A DNA stretch of 43,121 nucleotides, taken from the NCBI GenBank assembly GCA_023252335.1, contig JAJPEA010000002.1, positions 1 to 43,121 of the forward strand, given 5' to 3'. Shown in pieces: positions 8,209 to 16,389 of this stretch; within the stretch, counting starts at the first letter, position 1, and every line of letters starts with the position of its first letter. Below the pieces are notes generated by a model that made no database searches, was not told the origin of the DNA, and saw nothing but the letters and a program-made list of their open reading frames with translations. Origin of the DNA: Nitrosotalea sp. Its GTDB lineage: Archaea > Thermoproteota > Nitrososphaeria > Nitrososphaerales > Nitrosopumilaceae. The position numbers and the translations under genes are program-made.

Positions 8209-8894
8209 AATCCATTGTTATAATCTTCCCACATGTTTGCTCTTGCTGTAAGCTTGTTCATCTGATAAAATATTCCTCCCACAATTCCTGCTTGGTAAAA
8301 CGCGTATAGGTAAACTTGAGAGTGCGTTGGGTCTGAATGGGTAAATGTGAGCGCAAGCATGGAAAAAAAGATGTATGTTCCAACAAATGTGAATATTTTG
8401 CTAAATATTCCATCCATTCCAACTATTCTTTTTGTTGCTGCTGCCATTATCGTTATGCTTGATATTATCAAAAATGTCAATCCCCCGTTTTCCTGAATGA
8501 ACTCTGTTGCCCATGGAATCAGTCCATCTGTAAAAATTGACTTGTGTGATGGCTGTGCGCCTCCATGCAGTGCAAAAGAGACTGAAGTAAAAATTGCTCC
8601 CATCATGAACAAAAACAAGAATCCCTTGAAGAAAGCACGTTTTAGTGGACTATGAGATTCTGAAGGTTGCATTACCCTGTCGGTCATTTTTAGACCATAT
8701 AGAAAACCAATCCCAAAGGATGGTGCAAACATCAAATCAATAACCAAAGGACTCTGTCTTATCATCTTGTCAATATCTGGTCCAAATATGAGATATGAGA
8801 CTAGTGCGAACACCGCCGCCGCTACAAATACTGCGATATCTATTGAACTTCTATTCTTTTTAAGATCTAATAGATCTGTTCCCCATTCATCCAA
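8205..8894 (-). CDS. Polytopic membrane protein, unknown
   Basis: 229 residues with about six predicted transmembrane helices (around 18-38, 50-68, 86-108, 135-152, 165-182 and 190-208). No family is recognised. The start is TTG 8894, supported by a TATA-like CTTTAATTC centred 27 nt upstream; an out-of-frame ATG lies 4 bases further on and would not give this protein. The last bases overlap the end of the convergent surface-protein gene. It may be a membrane subunit or a sensor, but nothing in the sequence decides this. Confidence 0.65.
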   Translation of the reverse strand: MDEWGTDLLDLKKNRSSIDIAVFVAAAVFALVSYLIFGPDIDKMIRQSPLVIDLMFAPSFGIGFLYGLKMTDRVMQPSESHSPLKRAFFKGFLFLFMMGAIFTSVSFALHGGAQPSHKSIFTDGLIPWATEFIQENGGLTFLIISSITIMAAATKRIVGMDGIFSKIFTFVGTYIFFSMLALTFTHSDPTHSQVYLYAFYQAGIVGGIFYQMNKLTARANMWEDYNNGF

Positions 8895-8916
8895 TTTGAT
8901 ATTTCTATAAAATTAT

Positions 8917-8925
8917 GAATTAAAG
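8917..8925 (-). promoter_or_regulatory. TATA-like box supporting a TTG start
   Basis: CTTTAATTC on the minus strand, centred about 27 nt before TTG 8894, predicting a leaderless transcript from TTG. Confidence 0.4.
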
Positions 8926-8999
8926 AAGGAAATCCAAAGGATTTTGCCTTTCTTATCAACTCATTTTGCCTTTTATTTGGGACTAGATTATCATGTATT

Positions 9000-9212
9000 G
9001 TGAGAGTAGGAATTACAATCCTGTCTATTGGTATTCTAGTTTGTGCATTTGGAATAATTTTCTATCTTCAAGGAAATTCCATAGTTGGCCCTACTTCATC
9101 GTTCATGTATTCAAATCCGAAATGGATTGTAAACGGTCAATGGATTGCCGTTAGTGGTGCGTTGATCTTTGCCGCAGGTCTTGGAATCAGCTTACGACGC
9201 CCAAGGTCATAG
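9000..9212 (+). CDS. Small two-helix membrane protein
   Basis: 70 residues with two hydrophobic helices (about 4-24 and 44-64) and a basic C-terminus (LRRPRS). The GTG start at 9000 is supported by a TATA-like CTTTTATTT about 26 nt upstream (around 8970-8978). No family is recognised. It is convergent with the RAM-domain gene and the two reading frames overlap by 26 bases. Confidence 0.6.
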   Translation: MRVGITILSIGILVCAFGIIFYLQGNSIVGPTSSFMYSNPKWIVNGQWIAVSGALIFAAGLGISLRRPRS

Positions 9213-9417
9213 TGGATCTGACCTTGGCTAATTGACGAATCTTTTTTGTAATCAGATTGTCCATCTGAGATTCAGAATCGGTTTCAGCTTCTACCACAAT
9301 GTCGTAATCTCCGTATACGACTCTTGCATCCTTTACCTTGTCTATCTTTTTCAATTTTCCAACAATCTCGTTTTCGGCACCAAGCTCGCAACCGATCAAA
9401 ACGTATGCCTTTTCCAT
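9187..9417 (-). CDS. Stand-alone Lrp/AsnC ligand-binding (RAM) domain protein
   Basis: 76 residues. It consists only of the C-terminal RAM domain of Lrp/AsnC regulators, with the pattern KAYVLIGCELGAENEIV, a central V.YGDYDIVVEAE and TMTLGVV at the end; the DNA-binding helix-turn-helix is absent. Such small proteins bind amino acids or assemble with full-length Lrp proteins. The frame extends to GTG 9432, but ATG 9417 fits the domain start. TATA-like elements exist at the right distance for either (ATTTAAG for 9417, TTTATAG for 9432). Confidence 0.8.
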   Translation of the reverse strand: MEKAYVLIGCELGAENEIVGKLKKIDKVKDARVVYGDYDIVVEAETDSESQMDNLITKKIRQLAKVRSTMTLGVVS

Positions 9418-9562
9418 ACCATACCAAATCACGACACAAGCTTAAATCCTTATTCTATAAATTTAGCACAATCATTCCTACATTTTGTCCTGTTTTAACT
9501 CAAATTTTTCATGCTGTCTATTGGCCATGGAATTAAATGTCGGTCTTTTAAAATGTCATTTC

Positions 9563-9826
9563 ATGGGATTGTTTGGAAGATCAAAGCCCAAAGATGATAC
9601 CATTGAACAAATGAGAGTATTGCTTGATAACTTTCAGTTTGCTGACTTGCAGACTTTTTGTACCGAAATACTTGGAACTAGACCTGCAATTGACCAAGAA
9701 CACCTTTCAAGTATAGAGATACTTGATTTTGTATGGGATCAATATCACAAGGGAAAAATACAATTTTCTCAGATAAAGGAATTTGCACTAAAACATGAGA
9801 TAGTTGCAGAAAACTTTTTTGAATAA
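9563..9826 (+). CDS. Small soluble protein, unknown
   Basis: About 87 residues from ATG 9563 (MGLFGRSKPKDD). The sequence is mainly helical and acidic, with LDNFQFADLQTFC and WDQYHKGKIQFSQIKEFAL. The frame extends upstream to 9485, but the extra residues are Cys/Phe-rich and unlike the rest, and GAATTAAATG about 28 nt before 9563 is a suitable TATA box. No family is recognised. It is convergent with the NHLRC2-like gene, 4 bases apart. Confidence 0.6.
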   Translation: MGLFGRSKPKDDTIEQMRVLLDNFQFADLQTFCTEILGTRPAIDQEHLSSIEILDFVWDQYHKGKIQFSQIKEFALKHEIVAENFFE

Positions 9827-9830
9827 ATTT

Positions 9831-11321
9831 TTAAATTTGTATATCTAGTGTATTGAGAATATTTGTTGTTAGATCATAGACTCGTATTAGATGATTATTG
9901 GTATCTGCAATGTACAGCTTGTTTTGGTATATTTTTACATCGCTTGGTTCGTATAGTCCTAGCGTGTCACAACTTGGATCATTTAATCTACATGTTGTGC
10001 TCATACCTTGCTTTCCAATTAATGTCACAACTGAATCGCTATCTTCTTCAATCATTCTAATTGAAGAATTGTAAGTATCTGCTACAAATATTTTGTTTGC
10101 AGTTGCACACAATCCTAATGGGTGTTGGAATAGTGCCTCACTGGTTTTGCCGCCTTTGTAACCAAATGCAAACAATCCGTGACCTACAATAGTTCTGACA
10201 TATTCTGTCTTGAGATCTATTTCTCGCACAGATGATGTCTCACTGTCTGCAAAGTATACTATGTCATCATGAATGAAAACTCCACTTGGTTGTGCAAGCT
10301 GTGCTTGTGTCCTGTTTCCATCAACGATGTCTTCTTGACCATTTCCTGCAAAAGGTCTTGTTATCTCTGTATTGATATCATATGTCCATATCTGATGATT
10401 TCCTGCCATTGCAATAAAGATCAAGTTATCTTTTACTGCAACATCCCAAGGGGATGAAATTGCAATATCTTTTCCTTTGCCACCAGGTGATCTCCATGGT
10501 CCTTGCTTGCCTGTTCCAACAAGTGTGATCACTTGATTATTTTCCAAGTCTATCTTTCGTAATGCGTGATTTTCAGTGTCTGCAACAAAAATAAAATCAT
10601 CTTTCCATGAAACTCCTTGGGGCCTGAAAAATGCTGCATCTGAAAATTTACCGTCTACTAGACCTATCTTACCGCTGCCAATGGTATGTAATATTTTACC
10701 TGAAAGATCAGTGACAATGACTCGATTGTGGTTCGAGTCTGATATGGCAATCCTATCTTTTGATATTGATATCTTGCCTGGAAAAGACAATGTTGTGTTG
10801 CTCTTCTTGATAGTCTTTGCAATCTTGATTGGTTCTCTTGCCAGTGTGTGAGATTTTTCATGCTTTTCCAAAAGAACATCAATTGTGTCCTCTATCATCT
10901 CCTTTTGCCCCTCACCCGACTGTCTGTACACTAGAGTCCCATTGGGATCAATTATGGCAATAGTAGGCCAACCACTGATTCCAAACTTGTTCCAGACTGT
11001 CATTTTCTGGTCTACTAGTACGGGATGTGATATCTCATACCTTGCTACTGCCTGCTCGACATTTTTCATGTCTTGCTCGTTGAAGAACTTTGCAGAATGT
11101 ACTCCTATGAATATCACTGGCATGTCTTTGTATTTTTCTTCAAGTTCTGCAAGTATGGGTAGTGTATGCATGCAATTTATGCAGCAATAAGTCCAAAAGT
11201 CTAATACTATAACATGGCCTTTGAGTTTTTCAAGCGAAAGCGGTTCTTTTGTATTGACCCAATCAAACCCTGAGGGAAACTCTGGTGCTTTGGTAACTTT
11301 GGAAAATATGTTATCAAACAT
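9831..11321 (-). CDS. NHLRC2-like thioredoxin-fold plus NHL-repeat protein
   Basis: 496 residues, cytoplasmic by the lack of a signal peptide. The N-terminal thioredoxin/TlpA-like domain (about 15-155) has FWTYCCINCMH with Cys46, Cys47 and Cys50; Cys47-Cys50 forms the CxxC. The YCCINC box, GVHSAKF and the cis-Pro region GWPTIAI are the same as in animal NHLRC2. Residues 175-490 are NHL propeller repeats (PQGVSW..FIFVADTENHALRKIDL and later copies). The family role is not settled; a redox function is expected from the CxxC. It is encoded alone and convergent with the small gene before it. Confidence 0.82.
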   Translation of the reverse strand: MFDNIFSKVTKAPEFPSGFDWVNTKEPLSLEKLKGHVIVLDFWTYCCINCMHTLPILAELEEKYKDMPVIFIGVHSAKFFNEQDMKNVEQAVARYEISHPVLVDQKMTVWNKFGISGWPTIAIIDPNGTLVYRQSGEGQKEMIEDTIDVLLEKHEKSHTLAREPIKIAKTIKKSNTTLSFPGKISISKDRIAISDSNHNRVIVTDLSGKILHTIGSGKIGLVDGKFSDAAFFRPQGVSWKDDFIFVADTENHALRKIDLENNQVITLVGTGKQGPWRSPGGKGKDIAISSPWDVAVKDNLIFIAMAGNHQIWTYDINTEITRPFAGNGQEDIVDGNRTQAQLAQPSGVFIHDDIVYFADSETSSVREIDLKTEYVRTIVGHGLFAFGYKGGKTSEALFQHPLGLCATANKIFVADTYNSSIRMIEEDSDSVVTLIGKQGMSTTCRLNDPSCDTLGLYEPSDVKIYQNKLYIADTNNHLIRVYDLTTNILNTLDIQI

Positions 11322-11420
11322 GATATCAATTTGAGATTTTGATTATTTAACATCTTTTCGGTAGTATGGTTATATCTTGATACGACAGTCTTATTAGTTA
11401 GCCGCATCTCCTCGTTAACG

Positions 11421-11708
11421 TTGGATCTTTTTAAAAAGAAATTCAAATGTGAACAATGTAATACCAAGTTTACAGTTTATGAGGATCTGATAAAACATGC
11501 TCGTCACGAACATAATCATGACATTGTCAAATGTGTTACATGTGGGAAAGAGTTCATCCACGAGGCAGATAGACTTCATCATTCAAGAGAAGAACACCAA
11601 AAGAAAATGGAGGGACGCATTCACAAAAGCGAACACAAACATGACAATTCTCCTTCTACACAGGACGAAGTTGATGAGCATACAAAAAATTTTGGCGACA
11701 AGCTATAA
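11421..11708 (+). CDS. Two-finger C2H2 zinc-finger protein
   Basis: 95 residues from TTG 11421. Two classical C2H2 fingers are visible: Cys10, Cys13, His26, His31 and Cys38, Cys41, His54, His59, each with the spacing C-x2-C-x12-H-x4-H. The tail is charged and His-rich (KSEHKHDN) with no further domain. Likely a small nucleic-acid-binding or protein-binding regulator; the target is unknown. TTG is the only start that keeps finger 1, and a TATA-like CTTATTAGTTA lies about 26 nt upstream. Confidence 0.75.
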   Translation: MDLFKKKFKCEQCNTKFTVYEDLIKHARHEHNHDIVKCVTCGKEFIHEADRLHHSREEHQKKMEGRIHKSEHKHDNSPSTQDEVDEHTKNFGDKL

Positions 11709-11781
11709 TTTTACCTGTAAACACTGATTTCTGTAACAGTTTGGCAATTTGTTGTATGCCAATTTGAATTCTCTGAGTAAT

Positions 11782-12846
11782 TTATCTGGAATTTGCTTTA
11801 TTCTTGTATGCTTTTACAAATATTATTACTGCTCCCATGATTGCAGCAGCTATGGCTGACAATCCAATTATGATGTTGTTCCACATGGGATCGTCTTGAG
11901 GAGATTGAACTGTGTAATTGCTCTGTGTAGTATTGATTGAAGAATTTGGTTGAACATGCAATGAAATATTGTCTTGTACCTTGATCGTGTTGGTATTATT
12001 GGTATTTGGCTGGACCTCTAATTTTGATACATTTTGACTAGTATTTTTCTGTGTAGTGTTTGCAGTACCAGCTGTAGAGTTTTGCTCTATTGATAATTTG
12101 TAATCAGGACCTGATATGCCCATCTGATGCGGGAGTTTTCCTATTACTGCAAGTGCTTGTCTTATCTGCTCATCAGTCCAGTTCCGTGCCTTGAGTTCTG
12201 TATAAAACTGGGCCTGGCTAATCGTTCCATTTTGATATTCTTTTAAAATGGTATTACCATTGTCTGCAACTGGAACCTCAGATGAGGATGTACCAGATGT
12301 AACTAGGAATGGGATTGTGTCTGTAGTATAATTTTGCTCAGAATCACTCTCAAGTACCCATCCAAGCTTGATTTGATACACACCTGAGGGTTCATCTTTT
12401 GTATCACAGAGAGTGGAAAATCTCTCCAATGTTTTCCCATTTGATGTTACATCGCACACAGAATTTTCAAAACCGTTGAAAAAGATGGGCTTGGAATTGT
12501 TTGTACTAGGCAACGAAAATGTAATGACTCTGTCAGCAAAATCATGATTTACTGCATCATCATATGTGTAGATTGGAAAACAGTCCTCTCCTCCGCAATG
12601 ACTTGTCAAAGTAGTACCAAATGGTTGTGAGAACGGGAGGTAAATGTAAAGATCAGGATATGGGTAACTTGCTTTTGATATGTCTGGAATGTGTGATACC
12701 GTTATAGTTATCTTGGTTCCGGGGGGTCCAGAGTGGGGAGATATCATGACATCTGGGCTACCAAGTGTGCCAAGATCTGTGGCCCATACTGCATTGCATA
12801 ATGGTATGACCCCTAGTCCTATCAATAGTAATAATGTGCTTTTCAA
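11782..12846 (-). CDS. Exported protein with C-terminal membrane anchor
   Basis: 354 residues from TTG 12846. Signal peptide about 1-23 (ending VWA). The N-terminal part (35-190) looks beta-rich, opening with DVMISPHSGPPGTKITITVS, similar to Ig/IPT-type surface domains, and has paired Cys (CGGEDC; two more in 130-146). A short helical region (200-235, EYQNGTISQAQFYTELKARN) resembles a SHOCT-like motif. It is followed by a long Asn/Thr/Gln-rich linker (255-315) and one transmembrane helix (about 323-343) ending in KAYKNKANSR. The large domain faces outward, probably anchored in the membrane. No specific function can be given. Confidence 0.7.
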   Translation of the reverse strand: MKSTLLLLIGLGVIPLCNAVWATDLGTLGSPDVMISPHSGPPGTKITITVSHIPDISKASYPYPDLYIYLPFSQPFGTTLTSHCGGEDCFPIYTYDDAVNHDFADRVITFSLPSTNNSKPIFFNGFENSVCDVTSNGKTLERFSTLCDTKDEPSGVYQIKLGWVLESDSEQNYTTDTIPFLVTSGTSSSEVPVADNGNTILKEYQNGTISQAQFYTELKARNWTDEQIRQALAVIGKLPHQMGISGPDYKLSIEQNSTAGTANTTQKNTSQNVSKLEVQPNTNNTNTIKVQDNISLHVQPNSSINTTQSNYTVQSPQDDPMWNNIIIGLSAIAAAIMGAVIIFVKAYKNKANSR

Positions 12847-13022
12847 TTATGCAAAACGCTCCAATCTATAACTAATAAGACTTGAGTTGAATTTGTTAGT
12901 AATATCTGGTGTAGTATCTACTAGATGATTGTTCTATGAAATGTATTTTTAAATTTTGCAAAACAAATGCTAATCAACAACCTTTTTTTTGGGAAATTGT
13001 CAGCTGTTTTCTTGTATCGAAA

Positions 13023-14222
13023 TTAAAATCCAGCAGCTATTGGGTCTGATGGTTTGATTATCTCGCGTAATAGTATGGTTGCATATGATCCTCTTGAAAG
13101 CGTAAACTCCACATATGGTTCATTTATTGTAAAGTCTTTGCATGATACGGTGGCTTGTCTGAATCCTCCTTCGGTGCTTGCCTCTTGCATCTCTTTTATG
13201 AAAAATTCTTTTGGAGTTATCTGTTGTTCTTCAAGTATTTGAGATATGAAATTGTCAAATCTATTCTTTTTCGAGTATGAATAGCCTACTAGAGGAACAG
13301 TTAATCTTTGTTCTGGATCATTTTGATATCTTCCAAGATTGTCATCTCTGTCAAAACATACGTCGCCTTGTTGCGGTTGCATCATGTCTTCTCCAAATTC
13401 ATATGCTTTTGATATTGTTTGGTTGTACATAAATGACTGGAATGCTTCGACAAAAAATCTACGCAATTGTATTGGTAATGCACGAAGTGCCTTGAGTGCA
13501 TCTCCATGGTTTATCATTTCGCCTAGCACAACTCTTTCAATGTCCATTTGTGGAGGAACTTGGTCAAAGACCTTGGCATAATTTGACTTGTCCTTGAGCA
13601 TTTCACGTATCTTGTTGTTGTGGGCCAAATCATGCTCTGAAGTAAATGAAATCAAGGTCTCTACTGCCTGCTCGAAATTTTTTTGTAAAATTGCTTTTCC
13701 TATTAGATGAGATACTGGTCTTCTGCTTCCAAATCTTTGGTATCCGAAAAAATTTAGAATCTTGTTATGGTCTGTAAACTGGGAAACTTTGGAAAAATCT
13801 GCACCCTCTATTTTTATTTTGAAATTGTTTCCTATCATGTCTTTTTTTGTAAGGGGCTTTAGAACAAGACCAATTTTTTCAAGCGTATACCTATTTGTAA
13901 TCAAGGTGTCAGTAGATCTTCCTGTTGTCATGTCGCATACATATTGCTCAGTTGTAGCATTTGCATCTTTGAGGCCAAGAGCCTTGAGTCTTAGGCCATA
14001 TTTTGTAAAAATATCTGATAGTGCGTGGTTTGTGTCTATGCCTTGTTTTTTTAACTTGTACACCGTATAACTTCCTGAAGAGGAAATCTTGTCAAGTGTC
14101 TTGTCTCGTAATATTTCAGAGACAAAAAATTGTTCTGGAGATGACTTGATCTTGCCTCCAGTACCCTCTGTCTTTGTACAATAAGTAGAAATTCCAATCA
14201 GTTTGTCTAGGTTGGGAACCAC
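13023..14222 (-). CDS. truD: tRNA pseudouridine synthase D
   Basis: 399 residues, the usual archaeal TruD length. Modifies U13 (archaeal/eukaryotic Pus7 type may have other tRNA sites). The catalytic Asp lies in GLKDANATTEQ (about residue 82). The TruD-specific NFFGYQRFGSRRPVSHLIGKAIL block and the insertion domain are present, and the C-terminal TLSRGSYATILLREI is conserved. The GTG start at 14222 lies 3 bases after the stop of the secreted propeller gene, so the two may form one transcript although their roles differ. Confidence 0.92.
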   Translation of the reverse strand: MVPNLDKLIGISTYCTKTEGTGGKIKSSPEQFFVSEILRDKTLDKISSSGSYTVYKLKKQGIDTNHALSDIFTKYGLRLKALGLKDANATTEQYVCDMTTGRSTDTLITNRYTLEKIGLVLKPLTKKDMIGNNFKIKIEGADFSKVSQFTDHNKILNFFGYQRFGSRRPVSHLIGKAILQKNFEQAVETLISFTSEHDLAHNNKIREMLKDKSNYAKVFDQVPPQMDIERVVLGEMINHGDALKALRALPIQLRRFFVEAFQSFMYNQTISKAYEFGEDMMQPQQGDVCFDRDDNLGRYQNDPEQRLTVPLVGYSYSKKNRFDNFISQILEEQQITPKEFFIKEMQEASTEGGFRQATVSCKDFTINEPYVEFTLSRGSYATILLREIIKPSDPIAAGF

Positions 14223-14225
14223 TTC

Positions 14226-15773
14226 TTACTCTAGTGTTACACTGATGTATTTTGATACTGTGATGTCTTGATATCTTGCACTTAGCAAGACCTGATATGT
14301 TCCTGGTGTGGCAAAGTTGTCTGCTGATATTCTTACCTTGACAGTTTGCGGTGTATCAACTGTAACTCGAGTCTGTTGTAGTGTAACTGCGATGGTTTGA
14401 GGTCCTGCAGTACTTGATGTGATAATTGATACTGGCGCACTGAGCTGCTCTTGTGGATTGATGTTGAACAAAACTGTTGCATTTTGTCCATGATGTATTG
14501 TGATTGAAGAATCAGATGTAGTTACATTAATTGGGAGTGGAACGCTAGAATCCAAAACTCCGATATTGTCTTCAACCCATTCTGAGAACCATACTTTATT
14601 GTGGTTTACTGTAAAGTCCAACACTTGGGCCACTCCACAGTCTGACAAGGTTCCACAATCTGACCAGTTGGGATTCTTGGATGGAACTTCATACTCTACA
14701 AGGGACTGGGCTGATGGATCGTATACTGCCAAACTGTTTGCAACCTGTTCGTTGAACCACAATCTTCCATTGTCATCAAAGTGAGCCCAATATGGTCTTG
14801 ATATTGGTGTCTTGATGAGTCCTGATGCATTACCGTATGAAGATATTGGTGGGGGAGACGTTATGTGCTTGGTGAATTTTTTACTTGCAGGATCAAAATC
14901 AAAAAAGTAACTACTTGCAGTATCCATTATCCATAACTTTCCTGAAGAGTCAACTGTTATTCCATTTGGTGCTTGGATGTCTTGAGGAAGAGGATATTGG
15001 GTAGAGTTGCCTGTTTTTTGGTCATAGCTTACAAGACTTCCTCCCTGTTGGTATATCCAAATTGTATACCATATTTTTCCTGAAGAATCTGTGACCATTG
15101 AACTTGTAAAGTTGTCATTGCCAGGAGATGCAATGCTGGTAATGCCCAAGTCTGGACCGACGTGATCTGTAGAAAATACTCCAATCTTTCTTCCGGTAAA
15201 GTCATTGATGTAAGCATTTTTACCATCTATTAGTAACATCTGTGGGAAAGAACCATCTGGCAAATTACTCTTGGGGAATGCAAATCTCTGATAGCTCTTG
15301 TCTATTGGATTGAATTTCCAGATCAAACTGTGTTGCGAGTCTGTAATCCAAATGTTACCATCTTGTGCAGAAGCAAGTCCCCACATCATGGATTTTTCTC
15401 CGCTTTGCCACTGTGGATTGGTAAATTCTTGAAATGATTTTGACGATGGATCAAACTTGCCTATGTTTCCTGTGTTTGATTCTGTAAACCAAACATTACC
15501 TGACTGGTCTACCATGACTGCAAGCGGTTGGGTACATGCTGTTGGTACTTTGAACTCTGTTATGTACTTGTTTGATTTTGCTGGACCTGTTTGACAAAAT
15601 GTCGGTCTATCCTTGTCCTTGTAATTGTCTTGGGGTGTTCCAGTGATTGTCTTGTCTGTAGCCGTGGCCTGGCTTGCGACCCTACCACCTCCTAGAAATG
15701 CTACACTTACTGTGGAAACGATGAAAATTGCCATAAATGATAGTGCAAGAAGCTTTTTGGTATTCTTGTTCAT
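14226..15773 (-). CDS. Secreted beta-propeller protein (Vgb/SMP-30-like lyase fold)
   Basis: 515 residues. Signal peptide/anchor about 8-30. Residues 80-410 contain repeated propeller blades of the type MVDQSGNVWFTESNTGNIGKFDP and ITVDSSGKLWIMDT, as in streptogramin-B lyase (Vgb)-like and NHL proteins. The C-terminal 420-515 is an Ig-like/CARDB-type beta domain (INVTTSDSSITIHHGQNATV, SARYQDITVSKYISV). It is probably an extracellular binding or lyase-type protein; a drug-lyase function should not be assumed. A Cys pair occurs in DCGTLSDCG. It is followed 3 bases later by truD. Confidence 0.78.
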   Translation of the reverse strand: MNKNTKKLLALSFMAIFIVSTVSVAFLGGGRVASQATATDKTITGTPQDNYKDKDRPTFCQTGPAKSNKYITEFKVPTACTQPLAVMVDQSGNVWFTESNTGNIGKFDPSSKSFQEFTNPQWQSGEKSMMWGLASAQDGNIWITDSQHSLIWKFNPIDKSYQRFAFPKSNLPDGSFPQMLLIDGKNAYINDFTGRKIGVFSTDHVGPDLGITSIASPGNDNFTSSMVTDSSGKIWYTIWIYQQGGSLVSYDQKTGNSTQYPLPQDIQAPNGITVDSSGKLWIMDTASSYFFDFDPASKKFTKHITSPPPISSYGNASGLIKTPISRPYWAHFDDNGRLWFNEQVANSLAVYDPSAQSLVEYEVPSKNPNWSDCGTLSDCGVAQVLDFTVNHNKVWFSEWVEDNIGVLDSSVPLPINVTTSDSSITIHHGQNATVLFNINPQEQLSAPVSIITSSTAGPQTIAVTLQQTRVTVDTPQTVKVRISADNFATPGTYQVLLSARYQDITVSKYISVTLE

Positions 15774-15841
15774 AAAATCTTGGCTGTTTTTACCTTGTTA
15801 TATCTTATACGTAAAATTTTGTGAATGGGGGTTCTTGGAAG

Positions 15842-16387
15842 TTATTTTCTCTTGATTGATAAGGTCTTTTGAACTTCATTTACGCTGCTTAGGAATTTTT
15901 GTTTGGCTTCATATTCGTCTGTTACCTTGATTGTTATCTCTGATGCTGCAAACATTACATCTTTGACAAGTATTGGTGGGGATAGTCCTAAAAGCTCACT
16001 TAGTATTGTCAATATGTTGTTAAAAACTGCATTATTTTTATAGTGAAAGACAGTGTTACCATCTGCAATCTTTGGGTTTGGCTCTAGGGGGATGACAAGC
16101 TCATGTGAAGTAAATTCTGTTATAAATAATGCAATATCCTCTTTTACTTTTGTACTGAGATCTTCTTTTTGTGCAACTAGCTTTTCTTTTGCCTTTTCCA
16201 AATCTACTGAAGCATCATAATAATCCTGACCTATCATCTTTGCAAACGTGGATTCAGTTGGACTCTTCAGTGGGATCTCATGAATTCTAAAATTCACTGT
16301 TGCAAGCTCATCCTCTGTATCTTTTAGTTGTGATCTATTTTCTCTGATGCGTGATGCAACCTGCTCTAGGAAGGCAAAGTCAGACAT
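15842..16387 (-). CDS. Coiled-coil protein encoded with the tubulin-like gene
   Basis: 181 residues, no signal peptide or membrane helix. Residues 8-100 are charged and heptad-like (ASRIRENRSQLKDTEDELA, then DLEKAKEKLVAQKEDLSTKV), consistent with a long helical coiled coil. Residues 100-180 look mixed alpha/beta (VKDVMFAASEITIKVTDEY). The ATG is 2 bases after the stop of the tubulin-like gene, so the pair is almost certainly cotranscribed and possibly translationally coupled. By context it is a candidate partner, regulator or anchor of the tubulin-like filament protein. No known family is recognised. Confidence 0.7.
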   Translation of the reverse strand: MSDFAFLEQVASRIRENRSQLKDTEDELATVNFRIHEIPLKSPTESTFAKMIGQDYYDASVDLEKAKEKLVAQKEDLSTKVKEDIALFITEFTSHELVIPLEPNPKIADGNTVFHYKNNAVFNNILTILSELLGLSPPILVKDVMFAASEITIKVTDEYEAKQKFLSSVNEVQKTLSIKRK

Positions 16388-16389
16388 TT

